A DNA stretch of 64,000 nucleotides from an uncultured Ruminiclostridium sp. (GCA_902490005.1 CABUCM010000004.1:1-64000), one strand, 5' to 3'; shown: positions 47,574-55,920, counted from the stretch's first letter. Numbers and translations are program-made. The notes: generated by a model not told the origin, from the sequence alone.

Positions 47574-47602
47574 TGTCTATGCGGGAGCGGCCGGGAATAT
47601 TA
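47574..47602 (-). promoter_or_regulatory. Sigma-E-like promoter of spoIIID
   Basis: On the minus strand TAATATT (47596-47602), 14-bp spacer, CATAGACA (47574-47581). The -35 fits the B. subtilis sigma-E consensus KMATATT exactly and the -10 matches six of eight positions of CATACAMT. spoIIID is a sigma-E target in Bacillus. Confidence 0.65.
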
Positions 47603-47657
47603 ATCTTAATCAGGGAAAAGCTTTGGCGCCGCCATCTTTAAAAAAATGTTACATTCA

Positions 47658-47686
47658 TTGCTAATAGGACGCGCGTGTGGTATAAT
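47658..47686 (+). promoter_or_regulatory. Promoter of the lipoprotein / GGDEF-EAL pair
   Basis: TTGCTA (47658-47663), 17-bp spacer, TATAAT (47681-47686), about 35 bp before the lipoprotein gene. No c-di-GMP riboswitch was seen in the leader, which is too short for one. Confidence 0.8.
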
Positions 47687-47722
47687 TATTTAAAACTTTT
47701 AAATGCTTACAGGAGAATCAAA

Positions 47723-49138
47723 ATGAAATTAAAAAAAATCGCCGCCATTCTTTTGGCGGCCAGCATGCTTCCTCTCAGCGCCTGTCAAGATTCTAACCAC
47801 GTCCAGCTGGACCCCAGCGCCCCTACCGCAATTGAGATCTGGCACTATTACAATGGCGCGCAGAAAGAGGCGTTTGATTCCCTGGTAACGGAATTTAATG
47901 AAACTGTGGGCCGGGAACAAGGAATCGTGGTGGAGGCCTTTAGCCAGGGCAACGTTAACGACCTGATTCAAAAGGTGATGGACGCCGCCGATAAGAAGGT
48001 GGGCGCCAGCGAGATCCCGGATATTTTCGCCGCTTATGTGGACACGGCCTATGCCGTGGACCAGCGGGGCCTGGTGGCTTCCCTGGACCCCTATCTCAGC
48101 GAGGAGGACCTGAGCCAGTATGTGGACGCCTACATTGAGGAGGGCCGGTTTGACCAGGAGGGGAACCTGAAAATCTTCCCGGTGGCCAAGTCTACCGAGG
48201 TGTTTATGCTCAATAAAACCGATTGGGATAAATTTGCCTCCGCCACCGGCGCAAGCCTGGATTCTCTCGCCACAATGGAAGGCATCACCGAAACCGCGGC
48301 CCAATATTACGACTGGTCCGGCGGCCAAGCGTTTTTCGGCAGGGACGCTGTGGCCAACTTTTTCATCACCGGGTGCAAGCAGCTTGGCCATGAAATTTTC
48401 GCGGTTAAGGATGGAAAAGTGACCTTCGACACAGATGAAGATACCTTAAAAAGGATTTGGGACAACTACTATGTGCCCATGGTCAGCGGCCATTTCGGCG
48501 CCTATGGAAAATTCCGCTCTGACGACGTGAAGACCGGGGACCTGATCGCCCTGGTGGGCTCCACCTCCGGCTCGGCCTATTTCCCCACCCAGGTGACCAT
48601 CAACGACACCGAAAGCTACGGGATCGAAACCCTGGTGCTGCCGCCTCCTGTTTTTAAGGGCGCGGACAACTACGCGGTTCAGCAGGGCGCCGGCATGGTG
48701 GTTACCAAGAGCGACGAAAAGCAGGAGTACGCCTCGGTGGAATTCTTGAAATGGTTTACCGACGCCCAGAGAAACCTGCAGTTTTCCACGGAATCGGGCT
48801 ACCTTCCGGTGAAAAAAGAGGCGAACAGCGTCGAGGCGCTGGAGGCCGCCGACCTAGATAACGCCACCGACGCTTTGCGCAAGACCCTGACCGTGGCAAT
48901 CGGTGTGGTGAATGATTTTACCCTTTATACTAATAAAGCGTTTGAAAACGGTACGAAAGCCAGAAACGTATTAGAATATAACATGTCAGATAAGATTCAG
49001 GCGGATCTGGAACAGATACAGGCCCTGGTAGACGGAGGCGTGTCCCATGACGACGCGGTAGCCCAGTTTACCACAGAAGAAAACTTCCAGAACTGGCTCG
49101 AGGATTTCCGCCAGCAGCTGGAGGAGTCGATTCAATAA
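47723..49138 (+). CDS. Extracellular solute-binding lipoprotein (ABC sugar-binding type)
   Basis: Predicted surface lipoprotein of 471 aa. The signal peptide MKLKKIAAILLAASMLPLSAC ends in a lipobox with Cys21. The mature part resembles family 1 sugar-binding proteins: IEIWHYYNGAQKEAFDSLVTEFN at the start and the C-terminal helical lobe. There is no ABC permease or ATPase beside it. Instead, 24 bp downstream is a membrane GGDEF-EAL protein with a large extracellular domain, so this protein more likely presents a ligand to a sensor than to a transporter. AGGAGA precedes the ATG at 47723. Confidence 0.88.
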   Translation: MKLKKIAAILLAASMLPLSACQDSNHVQLDPSAPTAIEIWHYYNGAQKEAFDSLVTEFNETVGREQGIVVEAFSQGNVNDLIQKVMDAADKKVGASEIPDIFAAYVDTAYAVDQRGLVASLDPYLSEEDLSQYVDAYIEEGRFDQEGNLKIFPVAKSTEVFMLNKTDWDKFASATGASLDSLATMEGITETAAQYYDWSGGQAFFGRDAVANFFITGCKQLGHEIFAVKDGKVTFDTDEDTLKRIWDNYYVPMVSGHFGAYGKFRSDDVKTGDLIALVGSTSGSAYFPTQVTINDTESYGIETLVLPPPVFKGADNYAVQQGAGMVVTKSDEKQEYASVEFLKWFTDAQRNLQFSTESGYLPVKKEANSVEALEAADLDNATDALRKTLTVAIGVVNDFTLYTNKAFENGTKARNVLEYNMSDKIQADLEQIQALVDGGVSHDDAVAQFTTEENFQNWLEDFRQQLEESIQ

Positions 49139-49162
49139 ACAAACTGGAAAGCGGGAGCAGTC

Positions 49163-52150
49163 ATGAGAGTAAAGTTCCGCAAAAACTCTATAGGCGCCAG
49201 AATGCTTTTGGTAATGGGGATTGTTTTGCTGCTGCAAACAGGCCTTTTCATCGGGTCCATTATGGGAAGCGGCGCTATTGATAAGCTGAGTGAAAACTCT
49301 TATGACATTTTCAACCAGAAAATCATTACGCGAAAGAACTATTTGGAATATGAAATGATTTCCCGGTGGTCCAACCTGACGGAGATCGAGCAGAAGGTCC
49401 AGGCACACTTTTCCTCGGTGCTGGCGGAAAACAACGCCGGGTTCGAGGATATCGAAACCAATTCGGATCTGGCGGTAGAGCTGCTGAGAAGCAGCTCCGC
49501 CGACGTGATCGAGCTTTTGCGGCGCAACAGCGTTACAGGGGCGTTTCTTATCTTAGAGGGCACCCCGGTCACTGATGACAGCGGGAACTCCGTGAAAAAC
49601 GGGCTGTATTTCCGCGACATGGACCCTTCCTCCACCTCGGAGGACAATTCGGATATTTTGATCGAGCGGGCCCCCACCACCCTGACCAAGGAACTCAGCA
49701 TCCCCATGGACTCCCAGTGGCACCCGGTGTTCCAGTTCACCGGGGAAAACGAGGAACGGAATTTATTTTATCAAAACCCCATTGAAGCGGCGGAAAAGTA
49801 TCCGGACGCCGACACGCAGGACCTGGGGTATTGGAGCAAGCCCTTTTATTTGGATGAGCTCAGCGTGCCGGTGGTGACCTGTTCGATCCCCCTGGTGTCC
49901 AAGGAAGGGACGGCCTACGGCGTGCTGGGGGTGGAGGTTACCCTGGATTACCTGAGTAAAATGATGCCCTATACCGAGCTGTCGGATGAAACCAACGCCT
50001 CTTATGTGCTGGCGGTCCGCCAGCCGGATTCCGACGAATATGTCCCGGTTGCCACCACGGGCCCCCTTTACACCTATCTGTATTCCGGCGCCGGTACCAG
50101 CCTTACCGCCGGGGCGGCGGTGAAGGATAATTGCTTCGCCCTGGTGGACAACGGTAATTTTACCGATACCACGTACGCCTGCGTTCAAAGCATCAAGCTT
50201 TACAATAATAACGCGCCCTTCGAAAACGACCAGTGGGTGCTGATGGGCGTGATTGAAAACCAATATCTTTTCGGTGTGGCCGATAAGGTGCGCACCCCGT
50301 TTTTCATTGCCATCGCCTTAGCGACGCTCATCGGCGCCGCCAGCATATTCCTGACCATCAAGCTGACCACCAGGCCGATCCAGTCCCTGGTGACCCAGGC
50401 CCAGGAGCTGAATCCCAGGCAGCCAGTCCGGTTCCAGCGGATCCACATCCAGGAATTTGACGAGCTCACCAGCGCCATTGAAACCATGAGCAACGCGGTA
50501 GCGGATTCCGCCTCTAAGCTATCCCAGATTGTGGAGATGGCCAGCTTCCCCTTCGGGGCGTTTGAGTATCACGTGGGGAGCCACGAGGTGTTTTTCACCA
50601 CTAATTTCTTCAAAATTTTCCTGATGGACCAGGAAGGAAGCCAGCAGTACCTTCCCTTAGAGGAGTTTAGGGAAAGGCTGGCTGGCATAGGAAAATATAT
50701 CGACCCCTCCCTTTCCAGCGAGGGAATCAAAACCTTCCGCCTGGCCGGCCAGCAGGGCAAATCGGTTTGGGTGCGGATGAAGCTGATCGAAAATGACCAG
50801 CATATACTGGGAATCGTGGAGGATGTCACTCAGGAGATTCTGGAAAAGCAAAAGATCGAGTATGAGCGGGACTATGACCTGCTGACCAATTTATTGAACC
50901 GCCGGGCGTTCCACGCCCAGATGCAGCAGCTGTTCCGGCCTTCCGGCAAGCTGAAGGTGGCGGCCCTGATTATGATGGACCTGGATAATCTGAAGTATAT
51001 CAACGACACCTTCGGCCATGATTACGGCGACCAGTATATCCGGGCCGCCGCCAACGCGCTGCGGATCGGCACGCCGGATAGCGCGGTGCTTTCCCGTATG
51101 TCCGGGGATGAATTTTATATTTTCCTCTATGGCTACGATACCGAGGACCAGGTGCGGGAAAAGATCGACCAGCTGCAAAAGAGCATACAGACCTCTACCC
51201 TGGACCTGCCCAACCGGCCTTCTTTCCGCATCCGCGCCTCCGCCGGCGTGGCCTGGTATCCCAAGGATTCGGAAAACTATGAGCAGCTGATCCGTTACGC
51301 GGACTTCGCCATGTATTCGGTGAAGAGCATGACGAAGGGCCAGTTCGCGGAATTTAATATTACCAATTATGAAAAGTCGGCCTATCTGCTCCACAACAGC
51401 GAGGAGCTGAACCGGCTCATTGACGAGGAACTGCTGGATTACAATTTTCAGCCCATCATCGACGCCCATACCGGCCGGCTATTCGGCTATGAGGCGCTGA
51501 TGCGGCCCCGGCTTACCTCTCTGGAAACGCCCCTGGAGGTGCTTTCCCTGGCGAAAAGCCAATCTCAGCTTTATCAAATTGAGCGGCTGACCTGGTTTTT
51601 GTCCCTGAAAAGCTTCGCCCGGTTTAGCAACCTGCCGCCGGACTGCAGGCTGTTCATCAATTCCATTTCCAACCAGGGCCTTTCAGAAACCGATGAGAGC
51701 GTGCTTGAGTCGTGCTACGGTCCCTATCTTAACCGCCTGGTGGTGGAATTGACAGAGGAAGAGGAACGGGTGGAAAGCCATACCATAAGGAAGCTGGCGT
51801 TCTTAAAGCGGTGCAGCGGCCAGGTGGCCCTGGATGATTTTGGCGCCGGCTATAACAGCGAGGTTTCCCTGCTGGCGGTGAAGCCGGACTTTATCAAGGT
51901 GGATATGTCCATTGTGCGGAACTGCCACCAGGATAAAAACCGGCAGGAGATGATTTCCAATATGATTTCCTTTGCCAGAAAGAACCAAAGCCTGGTGATC
52001 GCCGAGGGGATCCAATGCCGTGAGGAAATGGAGACGGTAATCAGGCTGGGAGTGGATTACCTTCAGGGCTTTTACCTTGGGGTGCCCAGTTTGATTCCCC
52101 AGCCGGTTTCCCAAGAGGCCGCCCGGGAAATATTAGACTTAAACCGGTAA
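49163..52150 (+). CDS. Membrane sensor with GGDEF and EAL domains
   Basis: Predicted bifunctional c-di-GMP enzyme, 995 aa. Order: membrane helix (about 12-34), extracellular Cache-like sensor (about 40-375), second helix (about 378-400), HAMP-like linker, PAS-like region (about 450-570), GGDEF domain and EAL domain. The cyclase motif is SGDEF (from residue 647), compatible with activity; no RxxD inhibitory site precedes it. The EAL domain has YEALMRPR (Glu777), FINSISNQ, ELTEEE, LDDFGAGYNS (Asp891-Asp892), IKVDMS and LQGFYLG; the usual AEGVE reads AEGIQ. It is the second gene of the lipoprotein unit. Confidence 0.92.
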   Translation: MRVKFRKNSIGARMLLVMGIVLLLQTGLFIGSIMGSGAIDKLSENSYDIFNQKIITRKNYLEYEMISRWSNLTEIEQKVQAHFSSVLAENNAGFEDIETNSDLAVELLRSSSADVIELLRRNSVTGAFLILEGTPVTDDSGNSVKNGLYFRDMDPSSTSEDNSDILIERAPTTLTKELSIPMDSQWHPVFQFTGENEERNLFYQNPIEAAEKYPDADTQDLGYWSKPFYLDELSVPVVTCSIPLVSKEGTAYGVLGVEVTLDYLSKMMPYTELSDETNASYVLAVRQPDSDEYVPVATTGPLYTYLYSGAGTSLTAGAAVKDNCFALVDNGNFTDTTYACVQSIKLYNNNAPFENDQWVLMGVIENQYLFGVADKVRTPFFIAIALATLIGAASIFLTIKLTTRPIQSLVTQAQELNPRQPVRFQRIHIQEFDELTSAIETMSNAVADSASKLSQIVEMASFPFGAFEYHVGSHEVFFTTNFFKIFLMDQEGSQQYLPLEEFRERLAGIGKYIDPSLSSEGIKTFRLAGQQGKSVWVRMKLIENDQHILGIVEDVTQEILEKQKIEYERDYDLLTNLLNRRAFHAQMQQLFRPSGKLKVAALIMMDLDNLKYINDTFGHDYGDQYIRAAANALRIGTPDSAVLSRMSGDEFYIFLYGYDTEDQVREKIDQLQKSIQTSTLDLPNRPSFRIRASAGVAWYPKDSENYEQLIRYADFAMYSVKSMTKGQFAEFNITNYEKSAYLLHNSEELNRLIDEELLDYNFQPIIDAHTGRLFGYEALMRPRLTSLETPLEVLSLAKSQSQLYQIERLTWFLSLKSFARFSNLPPDCRLFINSISNQGLSETDESVLESCYGPYLNRLVVELTEEEERVESHTIRKLAFLKRCSGQVALDDFGAGYNSEVSLLAVKPDFIKVDMSIVRNCHQDKNRQEMISNMISFARKNQSLVIAEGIQCREEMETVIRLGVDYLQGFYLGVPSLIPQPVSQEAAREILDLNR

Positions 52151-52163
52151 AAGATTTCTAAAT

Positions 52164-52210
52164 AAAGAAGAGAAGGCAGCTAGAAACCGCTTGCCTTCTC
52201 TTCTTTTTTA
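52164..52210. terminator. Terminator between GGDEF-EAL gene and spoIIQ
   Basis: Stem AAGAAGAGAAGGCA / TGCCTTCTCTTCTT followed by TTTTTT on the plus strand; A-rich flank on the other side lets it also serve the convergent spoIIQ gene. Confidence 0.85.
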
Positions 52211-52253
52211 TTCTGTTTTTGCGCCCCTAAAACGAAACGGGGGCAGGTTCCGC

Positions 52254-53027
52254 TTACTCTTTTGCGTCGGATAGCACGTCCATAGGATTGATCCAAACGC
52301 CATCCTTTTTCAGCCCAAGATGCAGATGGGAGGCGTCCAGAATCTCGCTGGGGACCTCCTTGACGGAGCCGATGTCCTGGCCGGGATAAACCGAGTCGCC
52401 CACGTTCACCAGGGTGGTTTCCCCCAAACCGCAGTAATAGGCCTCATAGCCGCCGTTATGGGAAATAATAATGGTTTTTCCCAGCATGGGGTCGTCGTAG
52501 ATTTCTTTAACCTGGCCGCCGGTAAAGGCTTTGACAACGGCGCCCTTGTCCGCGGCGAAATCGGCGCCTTCGTGGACGCGCCAGTCGTTAAAGGTGACGG
52601 AGTACACCGGTGACTCGCCGCTGAATTCCTTTATCACGCTGCCGTCCACCGGCAGCACGATGGAATCCATATCGCTGGTCTGGGCCGCGGTTTGGGCCGC
52701 GCCGTCGTCCTGGGGAATATCGCTTACCTCGGGCTGGGACTGCTCAGATCCTGATTCCGCCGCGGAGGACGCCGCTTCGCTGGAAGAAGCGCTGCTGGCC
52801 GGCTCCTTGACGCCGCTGACTGTGTTGCCGGCCTGCTGGGTGGATTCCACGGCGGATTCCGCCTGCTGTGAGGAAGTCGATTGCTCGGGGGAAAAATATT
52901 GAGAGACATTTTGGTAGGTAAGGAACGCGGCGGCCCCCACGGCAATCAGGCACACGCCTAACGCCACGAAGAAGCCCTTTCCTCCCTTTCCGGATTTTTT
53001 CGGGGATGCATAACGCATATTGCTCAT
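52254..53027 (-). CDS. spoIIQ: SpoIIQ-like M23 peptidase
   Basis: Forespore membrane protein with a LytM/M23 domain, a likely partner of SpoIIIAH in the engulfment channel. The 257-aa protein has one membrane helix (about residues 18-37), a Ser/Glu/Gln-rich linker (to about 125) and the M23 domain. Zinc ligands appear intact: HEGAD (HxxxD) and HLH (HxH), unlike B. subtilis SpoIIQ, where the site is degenerate; the clostridial form is active. A sigma-F-type promoter lies directly upstream. A plain wall-hydrolysing M23 protein is the alternative. Confidence 0.85.
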   Translation of the reverse strand: MSNMRYASPKKSGKGGKGFFVALGVCLIAVGAAAFLTYQNVSQYFSPEQSTSSQQAESAVESTQQAGNTVSGVKEPASSASSSEAASSAAESGSEQSQPEVSDIPQDDGAAQTAAQTSDMDSIVLPVDGSVIKEFSGESPVYSVTFNDWRVHEGADFAADKGAVVKAFTGGQVKEIYDDPMLGKTIIISHNGGYEAYYCGLGETTLVNVGDSVYPGQDIGSVKEVPSEILDASHLHLGLKKDGVWINPMDVLSDAKE

Positions 53028-53046
53028 TTTATTTCACCTCTGCGCT

Positions 53047-53076
53047 TATTCTTGCCGGGTTTTTTGGGGAATATTC
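53047..53076 (-). promoter_or_regulatory. Sigma-F-like promoter of spoIIQ
   Basis: On the minus strand GAATA (53072-53076), 15-bp spacer, GGCAAGAATA (53047-53056). The -10 fits the B. subtilis sigma-F consensus GgnrAnAnTw at every defined position and the -35 fits four of five positions of GywTA. spoIIQ is a sigma-F gene in Bacillus. Confidence 0.7.
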
Positions 53077-53099
53077 GGCAAAGGTTCAATAAAATAAAA

Positions 53100-53218
53100 A
53101 CAAAAAAGAAGAAGCCGAATCCTAAACGGATTCGGCTTCTTCCTTTTAGCTTGAGGGGTACATTGAGGAGGGTAGAACATATACTCACGATGGTGCGGCT
53201 CCATCTTCTTGAGTACGG
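53100..53218 (-). ncRNA. Candidate small RNA between spoIIQ and lexA
   Basis: On the minus strand a TATAAT (53223-53228) is followed at once by a strong hairpin, TACTCA-GATGG with CCATC-TGAGTA (53182-53215). Then come two C-rich single-stranded stretches, CTACCCTCCTC (53165-53175) and ACCCCTCAAG (about 53150-53159), and a terminator stem GAAGCCGAATCC / GGATTCGGCTTC followed by TTCTTTTTTG. The RNA would be about 115 nt. No -35 of quality and no coding frame were seen. The C-rich loops could pair with Shine-Dalgarno sequences. Not recognised as a known family. Confidence 0.55.
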
Positions 53219-53303
53219 TTTTATTATAGTCTATTTGGCTAAAATAGTTGTGAATTTCTTGTAAATAAAATTTAAAAAATCCTAAGATATTTTATGTAAA
53301 TGA

Positions 53304-53342
53304 AAACATTTGTTTGATTTTTTAAAAAGAATATGTTATACT
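53304..53342 (+). promoter_or_regulatory. lexA promoter with overlapping SOS-box-like operator
   Basis: TTGATT (53314-53319), 17-bp spacer, TATACT (53337-53342). AAACATTTGTTT (53304-53315) overlaps the -35 and resembles the Gram-positive LexA box GAACNNNNGTTC with two outer mismatches, which would allow autorepression. Confidence 0.6.
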
Positions 53343-53373
53343 ATGGGTAACTAGGAAAGGAGGCGTTGTTTCA

Positions 53374-53964
53374 TTGAAGAAGCTAAATAAGAGCCAGCAG
53401 AAAATTTTGGATTATTTGCGGGAGCGCTCCCAAGACGGGGTGCCGCCTTCTGTCCGCGAAATATGCGCGGCCACAGGGCTGAAGTCCACCTCTACGGTTC
53501 ACGCGCATTTAAAAACCTTGGAAGAGAACGGGTTCATTTCCCGAGACGCCGGGCTGAACCGGGCGATCCACATTTCCGGCGTGGAGAGGAGCGTCCAGGT
53601 TCCGGTGCTGGGCCGGGTTACCGCGGGCCTGCCCATTTTGGCGGTGGAGGATGTGGAGGGGTATCTTCCCATCAATGAAAGCCAATGCCGGGGCCGGGAG
53701 CTGTTTGCCCTGCGGGTTGTGGGAGAAAGCATGATTAACGCCGGTATTTTAGACGGCGACTATGTGGTGGCCCACAAAACGCCGGTGGCGGAAAACGGCG
53801 ATATCGTGGTGGCCCTGTTAGAGGATGAGGCCACGGTCAAGCGCTTCTTCCGGGAAAACGGGTATATCCGCCTTCAGCCGGAAAACCCGGACTTTGAGCC
53901 GATCATCGCCGAGCGGGTGGTTATTTTAGGCCGGGTGGTTTCCTTGATCCGCAACTATCACTGA
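53374..53964 (+). CDS. lexA: SOS repressor LexA
   Basis: Represses SOS genes and self-cleaves upon contact with RecA filaments. The 196-aa protein has the N-terminal winged HTH (LRERSQDGVPPSVREICAATGLKSTSTVHAHLKTLE), the cleavage-site region VTAGLPILA with an Ala-Gly bond (RVTAG), the nucleophile Ser in VVGESMINAGI and the catalytic Lys in DEATVKRFF. It starts at TTG after AAAGGAGG. Confidence 0.96.
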   Translation: MKKLNKSQQKILDYLRERSQDGVPPSVREICAATGLKSTSTVHAHLKTLEENGFISRDAGLNRAIHISGVERSVQVPVLGRVTAGLPILAVEDVEGYLPINESQCRGRELFALRVVGESMINAGILDGDYVVAHKTPVAENGDIVVALLEDEATVKRFFRENGYIRLQPENPDFEPIIAERVVILGRVVSLIRNYH

Positions 53965-53973
53965 TTTTTACAA

Positions 53974-54003
53974 AGGCGGGGATTTTTAATCCCCGCCTTT
54001 TTT
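53974..54003 (+). terminator. lexA terminator
   Basis: Stem GGCGGGGAT / ATCCCCGCC followed by seven T. Confidence 0.9.
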
Positions 54004-54119
54004 GTTTAGCTGATCTTTTTTTGGAATGCTGTTTGATTGAAAACCGCGGGTTTGGCGGAAAACGGCGGCTTTTCCTGGAACAATATGAGAAAAACTCGTT
54101 GTTTTTTTAACAATATGTC

Positions 54120-54148
54120 TTTATATTTTTGTTCCGATGTTGTATAAT
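54120..54148 (+). promoter_or_regulatory. Putative fba promoter
   Basis: TATAAT (54143-54148) with a poor -35, TTTATA (54120-54125), at 17-bp spacing. The remaining 100-nt leader shows no clear riboswitch fold. Confidence 0.45.
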
Positions 54149-54253
54149 AATCTTCAGAAACCTCTGCTTTTCCGGATTTTTACAAACGGTGCGGGGCGTG
54201 GGAAAGGCCCGAAACGCCCGCGGAGGTTAATTTAAAACAGGAGTGATTTCAAA

Positions 54254-55189
54254 ATGCCTCTGGTAAACACAAGAGAGATGTTCAAGCGGGCTTACGAGGA
54301 AGGCTATGCAATCGGCGCTTTTAATGTCAACAATATGGAAATTGTGCAGGGGATTACTGAAGCCTGTAAGGAGCTGAATGCTCCCGTCATTCTTCAGGTG
54401 TCCGCCGGCGCCCGTAAATACGCCAACCACACCTATCTGACCAAACTAGTGGAAGCCGCTGAAATCGAAACCGGCCTGCCCATCGCCCTTCATCTGGACC
54501 ACGGCTCCTCTTTTGAACTGTGCAAGGACTGCATCGACGGCGGGTTCACCTCCGTGATGATCGACGGTTCCCACCTGGACTATGAGGAGAACGTGGCGCT
54601 GGCGAAAAAGGTCGCGGACTACGCCCATCCTCGCAACGTGACCGTGGAAGCGGAGCTTGGCCGCCTGGCGGGCATCGAGGACGCCGTTAACGTCAGCGAC
54701 GCCGACGCCTCTTACACCGATCCCGCCCAGGTGCAGGATTTCGTAGAGCGCACCGGCGTGGATTCCCTGGCGATCGCCATCGGCACCAGCCACGGCGCTT
54801 ATAAATTCAAACCCGGCCAGAAGCCCCAGCTTCGGTTCGATATCCTGAAAGAGGTTTCCGAGCGTCTGCCCGGCTTCCCCATCGTGCTCCACGGCGCTTC
54901 CTCCGTTATTCCGGAGTATGTGGAAATGATTAACCAATTCGGGGGCAAAATGCCCGACGCCATCGGCATTCCCGAGGATATGCTGAGAGAGGCCGCGAAA
55001 ATGGCCGTTTGCAAGATCAACGTGGACTCTGACCTGCGGCTGGCAATGACCGCCGCAATCCGCAAGTACCTGGTGGAGAATCCCTCCCACTTCGATCCCC
55101 GCCAGTATCTGAGCCCGGCCCGCGACGCCATCAAGTCTATCGTTATGCACAAGATCGAGACTGTTTTGGGCTGCGGCGGCAAGGCATAA
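54254..55189 (+). CDS. fba: Class II fructose-bisphosphate aldolase
   Basis: Zn-dependent glycolytic aldolase. The 311-aa protein has the metal-binding HLDHGSSFELC and VEAELGRLAGIED segments, GTSHGAYKF, LHGASSV and CKINVDSDLRLA with the phosphate-binding residues. A complete protein of normal length. AGGAGTG precedes the ATG. It stands alone between two terminators. Confidence 0.96.
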   Translation: MPLVNTREMFKRAYEEGYAIGAFNVNNMEIVQGITEACKELNAPVILQVSAGARKYANHTYLTKLVEAAEIETGLPIALHLDHGSSFELCKDCIDGGFTSVMIDGSHLDYEENVALAKKVADYAHPRNVTVEAELGRLAGIEDAVNVSDADASYTDPAQVQDFVERTGVDSLAIAIGTSHGAYKFKPGQKPQLRFDILKEVSERLPGFPIVLHGASSVIPEYVEMINQFGGKMPDAIGIPEDMLREAAKMAVCKINVDSDLRLAMTAAIRKYLVENPSHFDPRQYLSPARDAIKSIVMHKIETVLGCGGKA

Positions 55190-55212
55190 GTCCGCGCTGT
55201 TTCAACAAAACA

Positions 55213-55286
55213 TTCAGAGCCGCCTGAAGGGGCGACGGCGCCGCAACCTTGGTTGCGGCGCCCGCCCTCCAAGGCGGCTCTTGTTT
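55213..55286 (+). terminator. fba terminator
   Basis: Long compound hairpin: AGAGCCGCCT pairs with AGGCGGCTCT, enclosing GGCGCCGCAACC / GGTTGCGGCGCC; TTGTTTT follows. Confidence 0.85.
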
Positions 55287-55367
55287 TATTGGGCGGCCCA
55301 GGAAAAGAGCTTAAACCGTTGGGTTTCCGGCGGTTTTGATGTTAACCGGAAAGAAGGGGATTTAAAA

Positions 55368-55886
55368 ATGCGGGAATATCAGCTGGTCCGCTCCCGGCGG
55401 AAAACGGTGGCCCTGACCGTAAAGGGGGATGGCGGCCTGGAGGTGCGTGCGCCGTGGAAGCTTTCCCGGAAATGGATCGACGGCTTTGTGGCTCAAAAGG
55501 AAAGCTGGATTCAAAAGAAAACCGAAGAGCTGGCCCGAAAGGAGGCGAACCGGCGGGAGCTTACCCCGGAGGAGGAAGCCGCCCTGAAAGAGCGGGCCCG
55601 GGAGTACCTGCCCCGGCGGGCCTGGGAGCTTTCCCAAGAGACCGGATTGGTTCCCGCCGGGGTCAAGGTCACCGGCGCGAAAACCCGGTGGGGCTCCTGC
55701 TCGGGGAAAAACAGCGTCTGCCTTTCCTGGCGGCTGATGGAAAAGCCGCCGGAGGTCATTGACTATGTGATTATCCATGAGCTGTGCCACACCGTCCACC
55801 ACGACCACTCCCGGGAATTTTGGGCGCTGGTGGCGTCTTTTTTGCCGGACTGCCAAAGGCTGCGGCGGCGCCTGGCGAATGAGTAA
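55368..55886 (+). CDS. YgjP-like metallopeptidase domain protein
   Basis: Zincin-like protein of 172 aa related to E. coli YgjP (DUF45, M48-like). It begins MREYQLVRSRRKTVALTVKGDG and has the core TRWGSCSGKNSVCLSWRL and the zinc motif HELCHTVHHDHSREFW (HExxH plus a downstream His). ATG 55368 follows GAAGGGG; an in-frame start at 55281 reaches back into the fba terminator and is rejected. The substrate is unknown in this family. Confidence 0.88.
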   Translation: MREYQLVRSRRKTVALTVKGDGGLEVRAPWKLSRKWIDGFVAQKESWIQKKTEELARKEANRRELTPEEEAALKERAREYLPRRAWELSQETGLVPAGVKVTGAKTRWGSCSGKNSVCLSWRLMEKPPEVIDYVIIHELCHTVHHDHSREFWALVASFLPDCQRLRRRLANE

Positions 55887-55920
55887 AAACAGCTAAAAGC
55901 GGACGGAACCGGAGTGTGTA

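Noticed and set aside
47541..47722. c-di-GMP riboswitch before the lipoprotein gene
   Set aside because: The leader after the promoter is only about 35 nt and lacks the conserved GEMM core.
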